Below are positions 41,733 through 49,827 of a stretch of DNA of 64,000 nucleotides, piece after piece. The position numbers were made by a program, and so were the translations under genes. Each line of letters opens with the position of its first letter. Positions within the stretch are counted from its first letter, which is position 1. The DNA is from UBA2136 sp047635695 (GTDB lineage Bacteria; Pseudomonadota; Alphaproteobacteria; UBA2136): contig JBLILN010000009.1 in the NCBI GenBank assembly GCA_047635695.1, positions 7,986 to 71,985 of the forward strand, given 5' to 3'. The notes beneath the pieces are model-generated. The model searched no databases and was not told the origin of the DNA. It saw only the letters and a list, made by a program, of their open reading frames with translations.

Positions 41733-41885
41733 GTGTCTTAATAACAAACCCCGCCCATCAAAGTTATTTATAATTAAAAAATAACACTCATGTAATTAAA
41801 AGGTACATGTACCCAACCGAAAAGCGCCCGCTATAAAAGCAAGGCGCTTATTGGATAATTATGGTCAAGTTGACCGAGCTTGCGC

Positions 41886-44201
41886 TTATTTACTTGAACG
41901 TTTAGGCACACGCTTTTTATCGAATTTTTTCTCGTAACTTTTATCGTCACGGCGCGGGGGCTTACCGCCACGTTTTCCACCACGCGGTGGGCGACGTGAA
42001 AGCTTTGCCGCATCTTCACTTGTCATACCTTTTGGCGCAAAAGTTATACGGCCTGTTACGGCGTCACTTTCAATTAATGCAACATCAATGTTGCCACCAA
42101 TTTTGTACGACGTCCCATTTTTACGTCCCTTAAGGGTAATGGTTTTTTCGTCAAAAATGTAATGGTCATCATTCATGAAACGGTAAGGTAACATACCTTC
42201 TGCTGCACCGTCGTCAACGGCAACAAACATACCAAACTTGGTCAAACCTGTAATGCGGGCAACAAACTCTTTGTCGATAAAGTCAATGTAGTAACGTACG
42301 CTTAAGCGGTCTTTTACTTCCCACTCTGCTTTTTGTGAGCGACGCTCTGTAATGCACAAATGGTCAGCTGTGTTCACCAAATGTGATGGTGAAGGAATTT
42401 CAGCATGGCCGCTAAGCTTCAAATTGCTAATCAGGCTACGGTGAACGATTAAATCACTGTAACGGCGAATAGGTGAGGTGAAGTGTGCATAGCGTTCTAG
42501 GGCTAAGCCAAAGTGGCCTACATTTTGAGGGTCGTAACGGGCTTGTTCGAGGCTACGCAGTACCGTCATATATAGTGCGTCTTTGTGTTCGTCACGGGCA
42601 TTGTTTAGTGTACGTTGAATAGCCAGTGGTGTAATACCGTCAGCCAATGATAGGTTAAGACCAAAGTCTTTCAAGGCTGCGGCTAAAGCTTCTACTTTAA
42701 CTTCGCCTGGCTCAGGGTGAATACGGTAAAGGCAAGGTGCGCTTTTCGTTTCAAGTTGAGAGGCGGCGGCAACGTTTGCCAGTACCATCATTTCTTCAAT
42801 GAGTTGGTGGCTTTCAAAGCGGCTGCGTTTTTCAATCGCTGTAATTTCACCGTCATCGTCCATACAAATAACCGTTTCAGGCACGTCAAGATCGAGCGCA
42901 CCACGTTTGGATCTTATTTGAAGTAAAGCTTTAAATGCTTGGTGTAATGGTTTGATAGTACTATACATTACTGGTTTAACAGTTTCAGGTACTTCACCGT
43001 TTAAGGCTTCTTGTACTTGGTTATATGTTAACCTTGCATGGCTATGAATAACCGCGCGGGTAAAGTTATATTTCAGTAATTTACCATGTTCATTGATGTA
43101 CATGTGCGCCACCATAACAGGGCGATCTTCATGTGGACGTAGTGAACATAGGTCGTTTGAAAGTTCTTCTGGCAGCATTGGAATTACATGCCCAGGGAAG
43201 TAGGTTGAGTTACCACGTGTGAAGGCTTCTTTATCAAGAATTGAACCCTCTTTAACGTAATGTGCAACGTCGGCAATGGCCACAATAATGTGGAAACCAT
43301 TTTTGACCTTGTCGCTTTCCCAAGCTTCGGCCCATACTGCGTCATCAAAGTCTTTGGCGTCTTCACCGTCGATGGTCACAATAGGTATGTGGCGTAAGTC
43401 TTCACGCCCTTCAAGGTCTTTTGCGTTCACAGGTTTTAAATCTTTTGCAAACTGTGTCACATTTTCTGGGAATTGGTGCGGAATTTCGTGGTTACGAATG
43501 GCAATAGCCACTTCAGAACCTTTAATATCGCTGCTAATAACTTCAACAATTTCGACAGGTGTTGGGCCGTACTGAGGGCGTTTGCCTACTTTAGCTGTAA
43601 CAACAGAACCGTCTTTGATTTGGCTGCCTTTTGGCAGGGAAGGGACAACAAAGTCAAGTTTTGAAAGCTCTTTTGAAAGGGCTATGAGTTTTGCAGGGCC
43701 GTCCACACGTTCACGGTACACACCCATAATGGTGGAATCGTCGTGTTTTTTTGCTGTTTTAACTTCTTTGGCCATAAATTCACCGTCATTCATTGGGTGA
43801 AGTTCGGCTGTAAGTGTATCACCAATAGTGGCTTTGCTATTGAGGTCTAAAACAATGAGTGGGTAGTCGGCTTTAAGGTTTTGGTTCACAGGTTCGCAAA
43901 CCATTTCACCGTCGTCTGTTTTGCCAATAACGTTTAATTGAACGTTATCACGCATAGGGGCAACCTTAGCCGTTTCTTTAATTTCAGTGCCAGGTAGGCG
44001 GAATGTTTTAACTTTATCGTTTTCGATAAGGCCATTCAATATCATTTCCTTAAGCATAAACTTCAAGTCCACGCGGGCTTCTTGGCCTTTTATGTGGAAG
44101 TTTTTAGCAATCTCACGTTTAGAAGCGGCTTTACCGTCTAAAGTTTTAAGGAATGCAATGATTTCGTCTTGTGATGGTAGCTTTGCGGCTTTGTTCGCCA
44201 T
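41886..44201 (-). CDS. rnr: Ribonuclease R
   Basis: Processive 3'-5' exoribonuclease that degrades structured RNA. Order: N-terminal winged-helix-like region (DEIIAFLKTLDGKAASKREIA), cold-shock OB domains (~80-230), RNB catalytic domain from ~270 with DGEDAKDFDDAVWAE (the Asp cluster binding magnesium), S1 domain near 645-725 with ARITGLTKFGMFVAVDDG, and a basic C-terminal tail (RRPPRGGKRGG and KKFDKKR) that aids unwinding. Length 771 is typical. Single gene; in many alphaproteobacteria it follows topA, which lies 1.7 kb away here, separated by orphan genes. Confidence 0.95.
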   Translation of the reverse strand: MANKAAKLPSQDEIIAFLKTLDGKAASKREIAKNFHIKGQEARVDLKFMLKEMILNGLIENDKVKTFRLPGTEIKETAKVAPMRDNVQLNVIGKTDDGEMVCEPVNQNLKADYPLIVLDLNSKATIGDTLTAELHPMNDGEFMAKEVKTAKKHDDSTIMGVYRERVDGPAKLIALSKELSKLDFVVPSLPKGSQIKDGSVVTAKVGKRPQYGPTPVEIVEVISSDIKGSEVAIAIRNHEIPHQFPENVTQFAKDLKPVNAKDLEGREDLRHIPIVTIDGEDAKDFDDAVWAEAWESDKVKNGFHIIVAIADVAHYVKEGSILDKEAFTRGNSTYFPGHVIPMLPEELSNDLCSLRPHEDRPVMVAHMYINEHGKLLKYNFTRAVIHSHARLTYNQVQEALNGEVPETVKPVMYSTIKPLHQAFKALLQIRSKRGALDLDVPETVICMDDDGEITAIEKRSRFESHQLIEEMMVLANVAAASQLETKSAPCLYRIHPEPGEVKVEALAAALKDFGLNLSLADGITPLAIQRTLNNARDEHKDALYMTVLRSLEQARYDPQNVGHFGLALERYAHFTSPIRRYSDLIVHRSLISNLKLSGHAEIPSPSHLVNTADHLCITERRSQKAEWEVKDRLSVRYYIDFIDKEFVARITGLTKFGMFVAVDDGAAEGMLPYRFMNDDHYIFDEKTITLKGRKNGTSYKIGGNIDVALIESDAVTGRITFAPKGMTSEDAAKLSRRPPRGGKRGGKPPRRDDKSYEKKFDKKRVPKRSSK

Positions 44202-44386
44202 ATAAAATAATCTCTCTTAATGTCTTTTTAATTGTGTCGTTCATCATACAAGCTATTGCTACTATTTACTAGTGCTATCTTTAAGGGGCAGGTGGCAACT
44301 TTATAGAGGTAGAAACGCTTGATAAGTTACATAAAAATAATCATTTATAATATGAGCAAGACATAACACAGAAGAAAGATAGTAAA

Positions 44387-44626
44387 ATGAACAGTCATAT
44401 AATTGCAGGTAATAGTGACGAAGCAAGGTTTATTGTTGAAACCATTGTAAACACAGAGGAAGATGCAGACCTTATTTTAGAATATCTTGAATTGAGCCAC
44501 TTAACAGGTGACAAGCTGACAAGTTATTTTGAAGATAACTTCGCCGAAAGTGGTGATAATTATGAGGATGATATCCACATATTTTCAATGTCGGTTAAAG
44601 GGGCTGTGACGTCACATAGGTTATAA
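44387..44626 (+). CDS. Small acidic orphan protein, 79 aa
   Basis: Acidic helical protein starting MNSHIIAGNSDEARFIVETIV and rich in Glu and Asp (ESGDNYEDDIHIF). No family recognised. A purine-rich ribosome site (agaaaga) and a TATAAT-like box upstream support expression. First of three plus-strand orphan genes between rnr and topA. Confidence 0.6.
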   Translation: MNSHIIAGNSDEARFIVETIVNTEEDADLILEYLELSHLTGDKLTSYFEDNFAESGDNYEDDIHIFSMSVKGAVTSHRL

Positions 44627-44706
44627 GCTTTACATAAGGCTATATTTGGTATACATTTTGGCATAATAAATAATCTTTTATTCCTTTTTTTACCAAGGAG
44701 GCCTTT

Positions 44707-45189
44707 ATGGCTAACTCATCAAAGGCGTTGATTAACGCTGAAATTACAAAACGTGAAAAAGTCATTCGTGACGTTAAAGACAAATATGCAAAGTCTCTCT
44801 TTTTTTGCGATACGCCTGTTTTAAATTGGTTTGTACCAGAAGAAGCAGATAGTGCCATTTATAATATGCGTTACCTTGAACGTCGTTTAAAAGCCATAAA
44901 ATGGTTTATAGATCATTACAAGTTAGATGACAGCAATATTATCAGTCAAATTTTTGACTGCGACGAAGGTAATGACATGGCTCTAAATCTTAAAAATGAC
45001 TTTGCAACGTCAGAACATGTAAAGCATTGTAGCAATGTTAGTATGAGCATTTACTGTGATAGCCAAGACTGGGGGCAAACTGAAAATTTAGATGTTTATG
45101 CTGAATTTGCGGCAGTGGCTTTAAAAAGTGCTATTTCTGCGGAAGTTGATAACAAACTTGGAAATATTACAATGGCAAGTTTCTTTTAA
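44707..45189 (+). CDS. Orphan protein, 160 aa
   Basis: No family recognised. Starts with a charged helix (SSKALINAEITKREKVIRD), includes cysteines (SLFFCDTP, IFDCDEG, HCSNV, IYCDS), and ends LGNITMASFF. Strong ribosome site aaggagg at ideal spacing. Only 16 bp separate it from the next gene, so the two are likely one transcript, ended by the terminator at 45578. Confidence 0.7.
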   Translation: MANSSKALINAEITKREKVIRDVKDKYAKSLFFCDTPVLNWFVPEEADSAIYNMRYLERRLKAIKWFIDHYKLDDSNIISQIFDCDEGNDMALNLKNDFATSEHVKHCSNVSMSIYCDSQDWGQTENLDVYAEFAAVALKSAISAEVDNKLGNITMASFF

Positions 45190-45205
45190 ACTTGAAGTAC
45201 AAATT

Positions 45206-45557
45206 ATGTCAAATAAACTAACGGCATTTCTTAATGAAGAAATGGCGAAACTTAAAAAAGAGCAAAACAAAATACCGTTTTATGAGTTTTTTCAGCCTTT
45301 TATTCTTACATATAAAAAGGGTTTTTTTTGTTCCGCAAAAAATTTATGATAGATTTAAAAATGATAACGAGCTAAATAATCGTATCGCTTTGCTACGTAT
45401 GTCTGTTGATTCTAATGAACTGACCGTTTCTACTATTGAAAAATATGTAATTGATTATTTTCAAAATGATCCTATATTCATTATCCCCTCACTTCATGAT
45501 TATAAGTGGTTAATGGAAGGTGTAGGTCTTCAACCTTCTAATAAATATAATCAATAG
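45206..45557 (+). pseudogene. Orphan gene broken by a frameshift in a T8 tract
   Basis: From the ATG at 45206 the frame encodes MSNKLTAFLNEEMAKLKKEQNK-like sequence and stops soon after the T8 run at 45322-45329. The next frame carries on at once with protein-like sequence (VPQKIYDRFKNDNELNN ... LQPSNKYNQ) to 45557. Seven Ts instead of eight would restore one ~116-residue protein. Could be a sequencing error, a decaying gene or a slip site. No family recognised. Confidence 0.65.
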
Positions 45558-45577
45558 CTCCACAGTGTTGAAATCGA

Positions 45578-45607
45578 GTAAAAAGCCTCCGCAAGGAGGC
45601 TTTTTTT
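45578..45607 (+). terminator. Intrinsic terminator after the 44707-45557 genes
   Basis: AAAAGCCTCC/GGAGGCTTTT perfect stem with GCAA tetraloop and T-run; bidirectional. Confidence 0.9.
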
Positions 45608-45621
45608 ATGTCTAAGTTATT

Positions 45622-45831
45622 TTAAGAAACCATGGCTTTAATTTTTACAGCTTTTTCGAAGTGGTCGAGCTTATGTTCCGTTATCCACCAGCTTGCGGCT
45701 TCCATTAAAAGTTCAGGGTCATCATTTTTATTGGCGAAGAACGCATAGAAGGACAAGCCAACGTTTGTTCCTTTTTTTGCAATCTTGTCATCACATACAG
45801 CTATGATTTTTTGTTTTAAGCTATTTCTCAT
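45622..45831 (-). CDS. Small orphan protein, 69 aa
   Basis: Basic and helical: MRNSLKQKIIAVCDDKIAKKG, then DDPELLMEAASWWITEHKLDHFEKAVKIKAM. No family recognised and the ribosome site is modest (aacgat-at). Convergent with the genes to its left, sharing their bidirectional terminator. Confidence 0.5.
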   Translation of the reverse strand: MRNSLKQKIIAVCDDKIAKKGTNVGLSFYAFFANKNDDPELLMEAASWWITEHKLDHFEKAVKIKAMVS

Positions 45832-45926
45832 ATCGTTCCTATCAGTGCATGTGTATAAAAAAAACCACCGAAATTGTTTCTAATTAAAGAACAACTCCAG
45901 TGGGGAATTAAAAACCCACAAGTGGG

Positions 45927-48257
45927 TTAGCCTAAGGCGTCGGCAATAGCTTCGTTTGCAAGTTCTTCAGCTGTTTTGCCTGAATCACCAGTCGTGGCTT
46001 TTTTAGCTTTCGCTGGAGCCTTCTTCTTAGCAGGCGCCTTTTTAGCGGCAGGCTTTTTCTTAGCGGCTGCTTTCTTTTTCGGTTTCTCTTCGTCACCGTC
46101 TTTTGCTTTAGGCTCAGGTTTTGGAGGATCTTGCCAGTCACATTCGTCTGTGTTTGGACATTTCATGACAACACCAAAACGCTTTGTTTCTTTTTTGGTA
46201 ATAAAGGGCCATTTACACTTAGGGCATGACGTTTCTACTTGAGGTTCATCCCAAACAGCGTATTGGCATTTAGGGTAACCTGCACAAGCAAAGAATATTT
46301 TACCACGGCGAGACTTTTTCTCGACCATTTGGTTTTCTTTACATTTAGGGCACTGAACACCAGTGTCACGCATTTCAGGTTTTTCACCATTGGTGGAACC
46401 TTCAATTTCGTTACCTGGCATATTTTCAATATGCTTACAAGTTGGGTATTGATCACAACCTTTAAATTTACCATAACGACCCAAGCGAATAAGAAGTTCA
46501 CCTTTGCCACATGTTGGGCAGGTTTCGCCTGTTTTTTCAGTTGTGACGTCACTCTTCTTCACATTTTCCATTTTATCGTCGATGGTTTCTTTGAATGGTG
46601 ACCAGAAGCCTTTAAGCATTGGTTTCCATTCTTTTTTACCACCAGCAACTTCATCAAGCTCGTGCTCCATGTTGGCTGTAAAGTCATAGTCAACATATTT
46701 TGTGAAGTGCTGAACGAGGAACTTGCTTACAACACGGCCAACGTCTTCAGGTTTGAAGCGTTTTTTGTCTTGTTTCACGTAACCACGGTCTTGAATAGTA
46801 GAAATAATGGCAGCGTATGTAGAAGGGCGGCCAATGCCTCGTTCTTCCAAGTTCTTCACCAATGTCGCTTCACTGTAACGTGGAGGAGGTTCAGTAAAGT
46901 GTTGGTCAGGGTTAATTTTACAAAGGTCCATCGCGTCGTCTTTATCAACGTTAGGCATCAATTTACCTTCGTCGCTATCGCCTTCTTTTTCATCGTCTTT
47001 ACCTTCAAGGTAAACCTTCATGAAACCTTCAAAAGCCACGATAGAACCCGTCGCACGGAATGTGTTTTTATTGGCGTCTTCAATCACAAGCGCTGTTTGG
47101 TCAAGGATAGCCTTTTCCATTTGTGAAGCAATTGTACGCTGCCAGATAAGTTTATAAAGCTTACATTGGTCTTCTTCGTCAGACTTAATTTCTTTAAGTG
47201 TTAAGTCAGTCGGGCGAATGGCCTCGTGCGCTTCTTGAGCATTCTGTGTTTTTGTTTTGTAAACGTTTGGTTCTTTAGGTAAGAATTCGTCACCGTACAT
47301 ATCTTTAATTGTACCACGAACAGAATCCATCGCTTCAGCGCTCAGCATAATACTATCAGTACGCATGTAGGTGATGAGGCCTTGCTCATACAAACGCTGT
47401 GCGGCCATCATTGTACGCTTGGCACCAAAGCCTAGCTTACGTGAAGCTTCCATTTGAATGGTTGACGTAATAAATGGTGCAGCAGGTGAGCGGCGTGATT
47501 TCTTCTTAACGATGTCGGTGATTTTGTAATCACCTTTTTCAAGCTTAGCAACAGCAGACATTGCTGCACCTTCTTCACCAATTGTGAATTTATCCAGCTT
47601 GTCACCTTCAAGGTGTGTAAGTTTTGCTTTAAGTGTTTTGTTTGCCGGTGTTTTGAATTCACCTTCAATTGACCAGTATTCTTGTGGTTTGAAAGCGTCA
47701 ATTTCGTCTTCACGCTCACATACTAAACGTAAGGCAACAGACTGAACACGACCAGCAGAAAGGCCACCTTTAACTTTACGCCATAAAACAGGTGAAAGGT
47801 TAAAGCCTACAAGGTAGTCTAAAGCACGGCGCGCTTGTTGTGCGTTCACCATGTTCATATCAAGTTCTGTTGGGTTAGCAACAGCTTTTTGAACGGCATC
47901 TTTTGTAATGGCGTTAAAGACAATACGCTTCACTTCTTTTTTATCGAAGTCTTTAATGCGTTCTTTAAGTTCTTCTAGTACGTGCCATGAAATGGCTTCT
48001 CCTTCGCGGTCCAAATCGGTTGCGAGATAGATAGTGTCGGCTTTTTTAGCTTCCGTGACAATGGCTTTAATATAGCGCTCTTTGTCTTTTGATGTTTGGT
48101 AGAGCATGTCGAAGTTATTTTCAACATCAACAGACCCATCTTTTGATGGAAGATCACGAATATGACCATAAGAAGCGAGGACTTTATAGTCCTTACCTAA
48201 GTATTTCTCAATGGTTTTACATTTCGCAGGGGACTCAACAATAAGAAGATTCTTCAA
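45927..48257 (-). CDS. topA: DNA topoisomerase I
   Basis: Type IA topoisomerase relaxing negative supercoils. Start chosen at the TTG at 48257, giving the family start MKNLLIVESPAKCKTIEKYLG; a longer in-frame TTG at 48293 adds 12 unrelated residues. Toprim acids are in DLDREGEAISWH; the active Tyr lies in GLITYMRTDS. Three C4 zinc ribbons follow (CPTCGKGELL, CPKCKENQMV, CPKCKWPFI), then an unusually Lys/Ala-rich tail that may bind DNA or RNA polymerase. About 775 residues. Monocistronic on the minus strand. Confidence 0.95.
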   Translation of the reverse strand: MKNLLIVESPAKCKTIEKYLGKDYKVLASYGHIRDLPSKDGSVDVENNFDMLYQTSKDKERYIKAIVTEAKKADTIYLATDLDREGEAISWHVLEELKERIKDFDKKEVKRIVFNAITKDAVQKAVANPTELDMNMVNAQQARRALDYLVGFNLSPVLWRKVKGGLSAGRVQSVALRLVCEREDEIDAFKPQEYWSIEGEFKTPANKTLKAKLTHLEGDKLDKFTIGEEGAAMSAVAKLEKGDYKITDIVKKKSRRSPAAPFITSTIQMEASRKLGFGAKRTMMAAQRLYEQGLITYMRTDSIMLSAEAMDSVRGTIKDMYGDEFLPKEPNVYKTKTQNAQEAHEAIRPTDLTLKEIKSDEEDQCKLYKLIWQRTIASQMEKAILDQTALVIEDANKNTFRATGSIVAFEGFMKVYLEGKDDEKEGDSDEGKLMPNVDKDDAMDLCKINPDQHFTEPPPRYSEATLVKNLEERGIGRPSTYAAIISTIQDRGYVKQDKKRFKPEDVGRVVSKFLVQHFTKYVDYDFTANMEHELDEVAGGKKEWKPMLKGFWSPFKETIDDKMENVKKSDVTTEKTGETCPTCGKGELLIRLGRYGKFKGCDQYPTCKHIENMPGNEIEGSTNGEKPEMRDTGVQCPKCKENQMVEKKSRRGKIFFACAGYPKCQYAVWDEPQVETSCPKCKWPFITKKETKRFGVVMKCPNTDECDWQDPPKPEPKAKDGDEEKPKKKAAAKKKPAAKKAPAKKKAPAKAKKATTGDSGKTAEELANEAIADALG

Positions 48258-48384
48258 AGTCGCATTACCTATATATAAGTTCAAATTTCTCAATAGAATT
48301 GTTTTTTAGCGCGGAATTGTCAAGATAACTTTTATAAAAAATATTTATACTGTGACCTTATTATATAAATATAATAGATTTTAA

Positions 48385-48418
48385 ATAAAAAAAAGCCCCT
48401 ACCAAAAGGCAAGGGGTT
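48385..48418 (-). terminator. Possible terminator after the 48438/48902 orphan pair
   Basis: CCCCT...AGGGG inverted repeat followed on the minus strand by TTTTTTTT; the stem is short and the loop large. Confidence 0.5.
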
Positions 48419-48437
48419 TATACGATATTCGTTACGA

Positions 48438-48854
48438 TTAAAAGTTAAAGGTTTGTGGTGTTTTGAAGTTTTCTTCGGTAAATTTCTTTTCTTTTTCCCA
48501 TTTCTCTAAATCTGTCTCTAGTGATGAGAATATGAATTTGGTCATAAAATATATAAAACCAGGGGTTTGAGCTTGATTGTGTTGAACGGCTGAATAGATG
48601 ACTGAGAGAGACAAATGCAAACGAAAAGCACGCAGGTCATTGTAGTCTTCAAAGGTTATGGCATTTAGTTTGTAAACATCACATTCAACAAAGCCATTTT
48701 CTTGACCATATCTTATAAGGGCATTTAAGTCCTTTTCGTATTGTTTAAGGCCATCATCAAAATCTTTTAGCGTCGCTTTTAAATCTTCAAGGTCTTGTTT
48801 AGTCGTTGTTTCAAAAAATTTGAGATCGGTTATAAGGTTTAAACTATCAGACAT
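48438..48854 (-). CDS. Orphan protein, 138 aa, possible paralogue of the 48902 product
   Basis: Highly helical and acidic: TTKQDLEDLKATLKDFDDGLK near the start, then DVYKLNAITFEDYNDLRAF and a hydrophobic FIYFMTKFIFSSL helix. No family recognised. In the middle it aligns weakly with the upstream product (Y-x-L-x-x-I-T, D-x-x-D-L, then H-L). Ribosome site ggagga before the ATG; 47 bp after the 48902 gene, so an operon of two. Confidence 0.65.
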   Translation of the reverse strand: MSDSLNLITDLKFFETTTKQDLEDLKATLKDFDDGLKQYEKDLNALIRYGQENGFVECDVYKLNAITFEDYNDLRAFRLHLSLSVIYSAVQHNQAQTPGFIYFMTKFIFSSLETDLEKWEKEKKFTEENFKTPQTFNF

Positions 48855-48901
48855 GGTTTATGTCCTCCATTAAAAAAAAGTAAGTGTATTGTGTAACTTC
48901 A

Positions 48902-49285
48902 TTAAGCCGCAGTTATAGTAATAGGGTAGTCAAGGGCTTCTATGCCAGCAATTGGTCCGCCATATTTTGCCTTTTTTAAAATTTTAGCCAAAATAGCATC
49001 CCATAAAGGTTTGTAGAGGCTTATAAATGCTTCCATAGTTATTTCTTGATTTGCAAGCTGGATAGAAATAGGTATGATGACTAAATGCATTTTTAAATTT
49101 AAGTCATCCTTATCGCTGGCTGTAATGTTTTGTAAGCTATATTCGTCAGGGTTTGGCATGCCACGGGTTTTGGCGGTATGAATAGAACCGTCAATGTTTT
49201 TCATGGCTTCATCGTTATCTGTGATAGATTTCAAAATGACACAGGAGGGTAAAAATTCACCTAGGGTTGTTATTTTATCAGACAT
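48902..49285 (-). CDS. Orphan protein, 127 aa, first of the orphan pair
   Basis: Begins MSDKITTLGEFLPSCVILKS; a YSLQNITASDKDDLNLKMHL segment and a hydrophobic helix IPISIQLANQEITMEAF follow, ending DYPITITAA. No family recognised. Ribosome site aaaggag. TTGACA (49378-49383) and GTATAC lie in the 221-bp leader but do not form a normal -35/-10 pair. Confidence 0.65.
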   Translation of the reverse strand: MSDKITTLGEFLPSCVILKSITDNDEAMKNIDGSIHTAKTRGMPNPDEYSLQNITASDKDDLNLKMHLVIIPISIQLANQEITMEAFISLYKPLWDAILAKILKKAKYGGPIAGIEALDYPITITAA

Positions 49286-49465
49286 AAATGTCTCCTTTAT
49301 AAAATAAAGAAAAAAAAGGTATAAGATGTTTCGGGCGATGTGCCGTTGCTTGTCACTGTTGTATACTGTGCATTTTTTGTCAAGGCTTTAACACTGAAAT
49401 TTATAAGAAAATATTTTTTTTATAACAAAAATTACAAAAAAAACGCAAAAATATAAAGTTTACAC

Positions 49466-49494
49466 TTGACGCGAAGCGCAAAGCTTCATATATT
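49466..49494 (+). promoter_or_regulatory. Promoter of tRNA-Ile
   Basis: TTGACG (49466-49471), 17-bp spacer, TATATT (49489-49494), 12 bp before the tRNA 5' end, as usual for a stable-RNA promoter. Confidence 0.75.
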
Positions 49495-49506
49495 CCGACT
49501 TGGTTG

Positions 49507-49583
49507 GGGCCTGTAGCTCAGTTGGTTAGAGCACTACGTTGATAACGTAGGGGTCAGAAGTTCAAGTCTTCTCAGGCCCACCA
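49507..49583 (+). tRNA. tRNA-Ile (anticodon GAU), CCA encoded
   Basis: Acceptor GGGCCTG/CAGGCCC, D-loop AGCTCAGTTGGTTAGAGC, anticodon loop TTGATAA, T-loop GTTCAAG. 77 bases. It is solitary; no rRNA genes are nearby although this isoacceptor usually lies in the 16S-23S spacer. Confidence 0.97.
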
Positions 49584-49603
49584 TTTATATAGTTTATTTT
49601 AAA

Positions 49604-49632
49604 ATTGCGCGCTCTTGTCAGCGCCTTTTTTT
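49604..49632 (+). terminator. Terminator of tRNA-Ile
   Basis: GCGC...GCGC inverted repeat followed by eight T; the stem is short. Confidence 0.55.
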
Positions 49633-49827
49633 TGTCAAAATTTCATACACCTATAGTAAACCCATGCTTTTTGAATGATTCCTAGTGTGTTCGATGTTGC
49701 GCACTACTTTAGGGTGGTTGTGATACTTAGATTTACAGGACATAGTGCGGGTTAATGTTTGCCGCTTCTATTTGCCGCTTCTGTTTAATGAAGATTTAAA
49801 AAAATAAAAAAAAAGGCTATTCATAAT

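Noticed and set aside
49361..49383. TTGACA with TATACA as promoter of the 48902 gene
   Set aside because: The spacing is 12 bp, too short for a sigma-70 promoter; kept only as a note.
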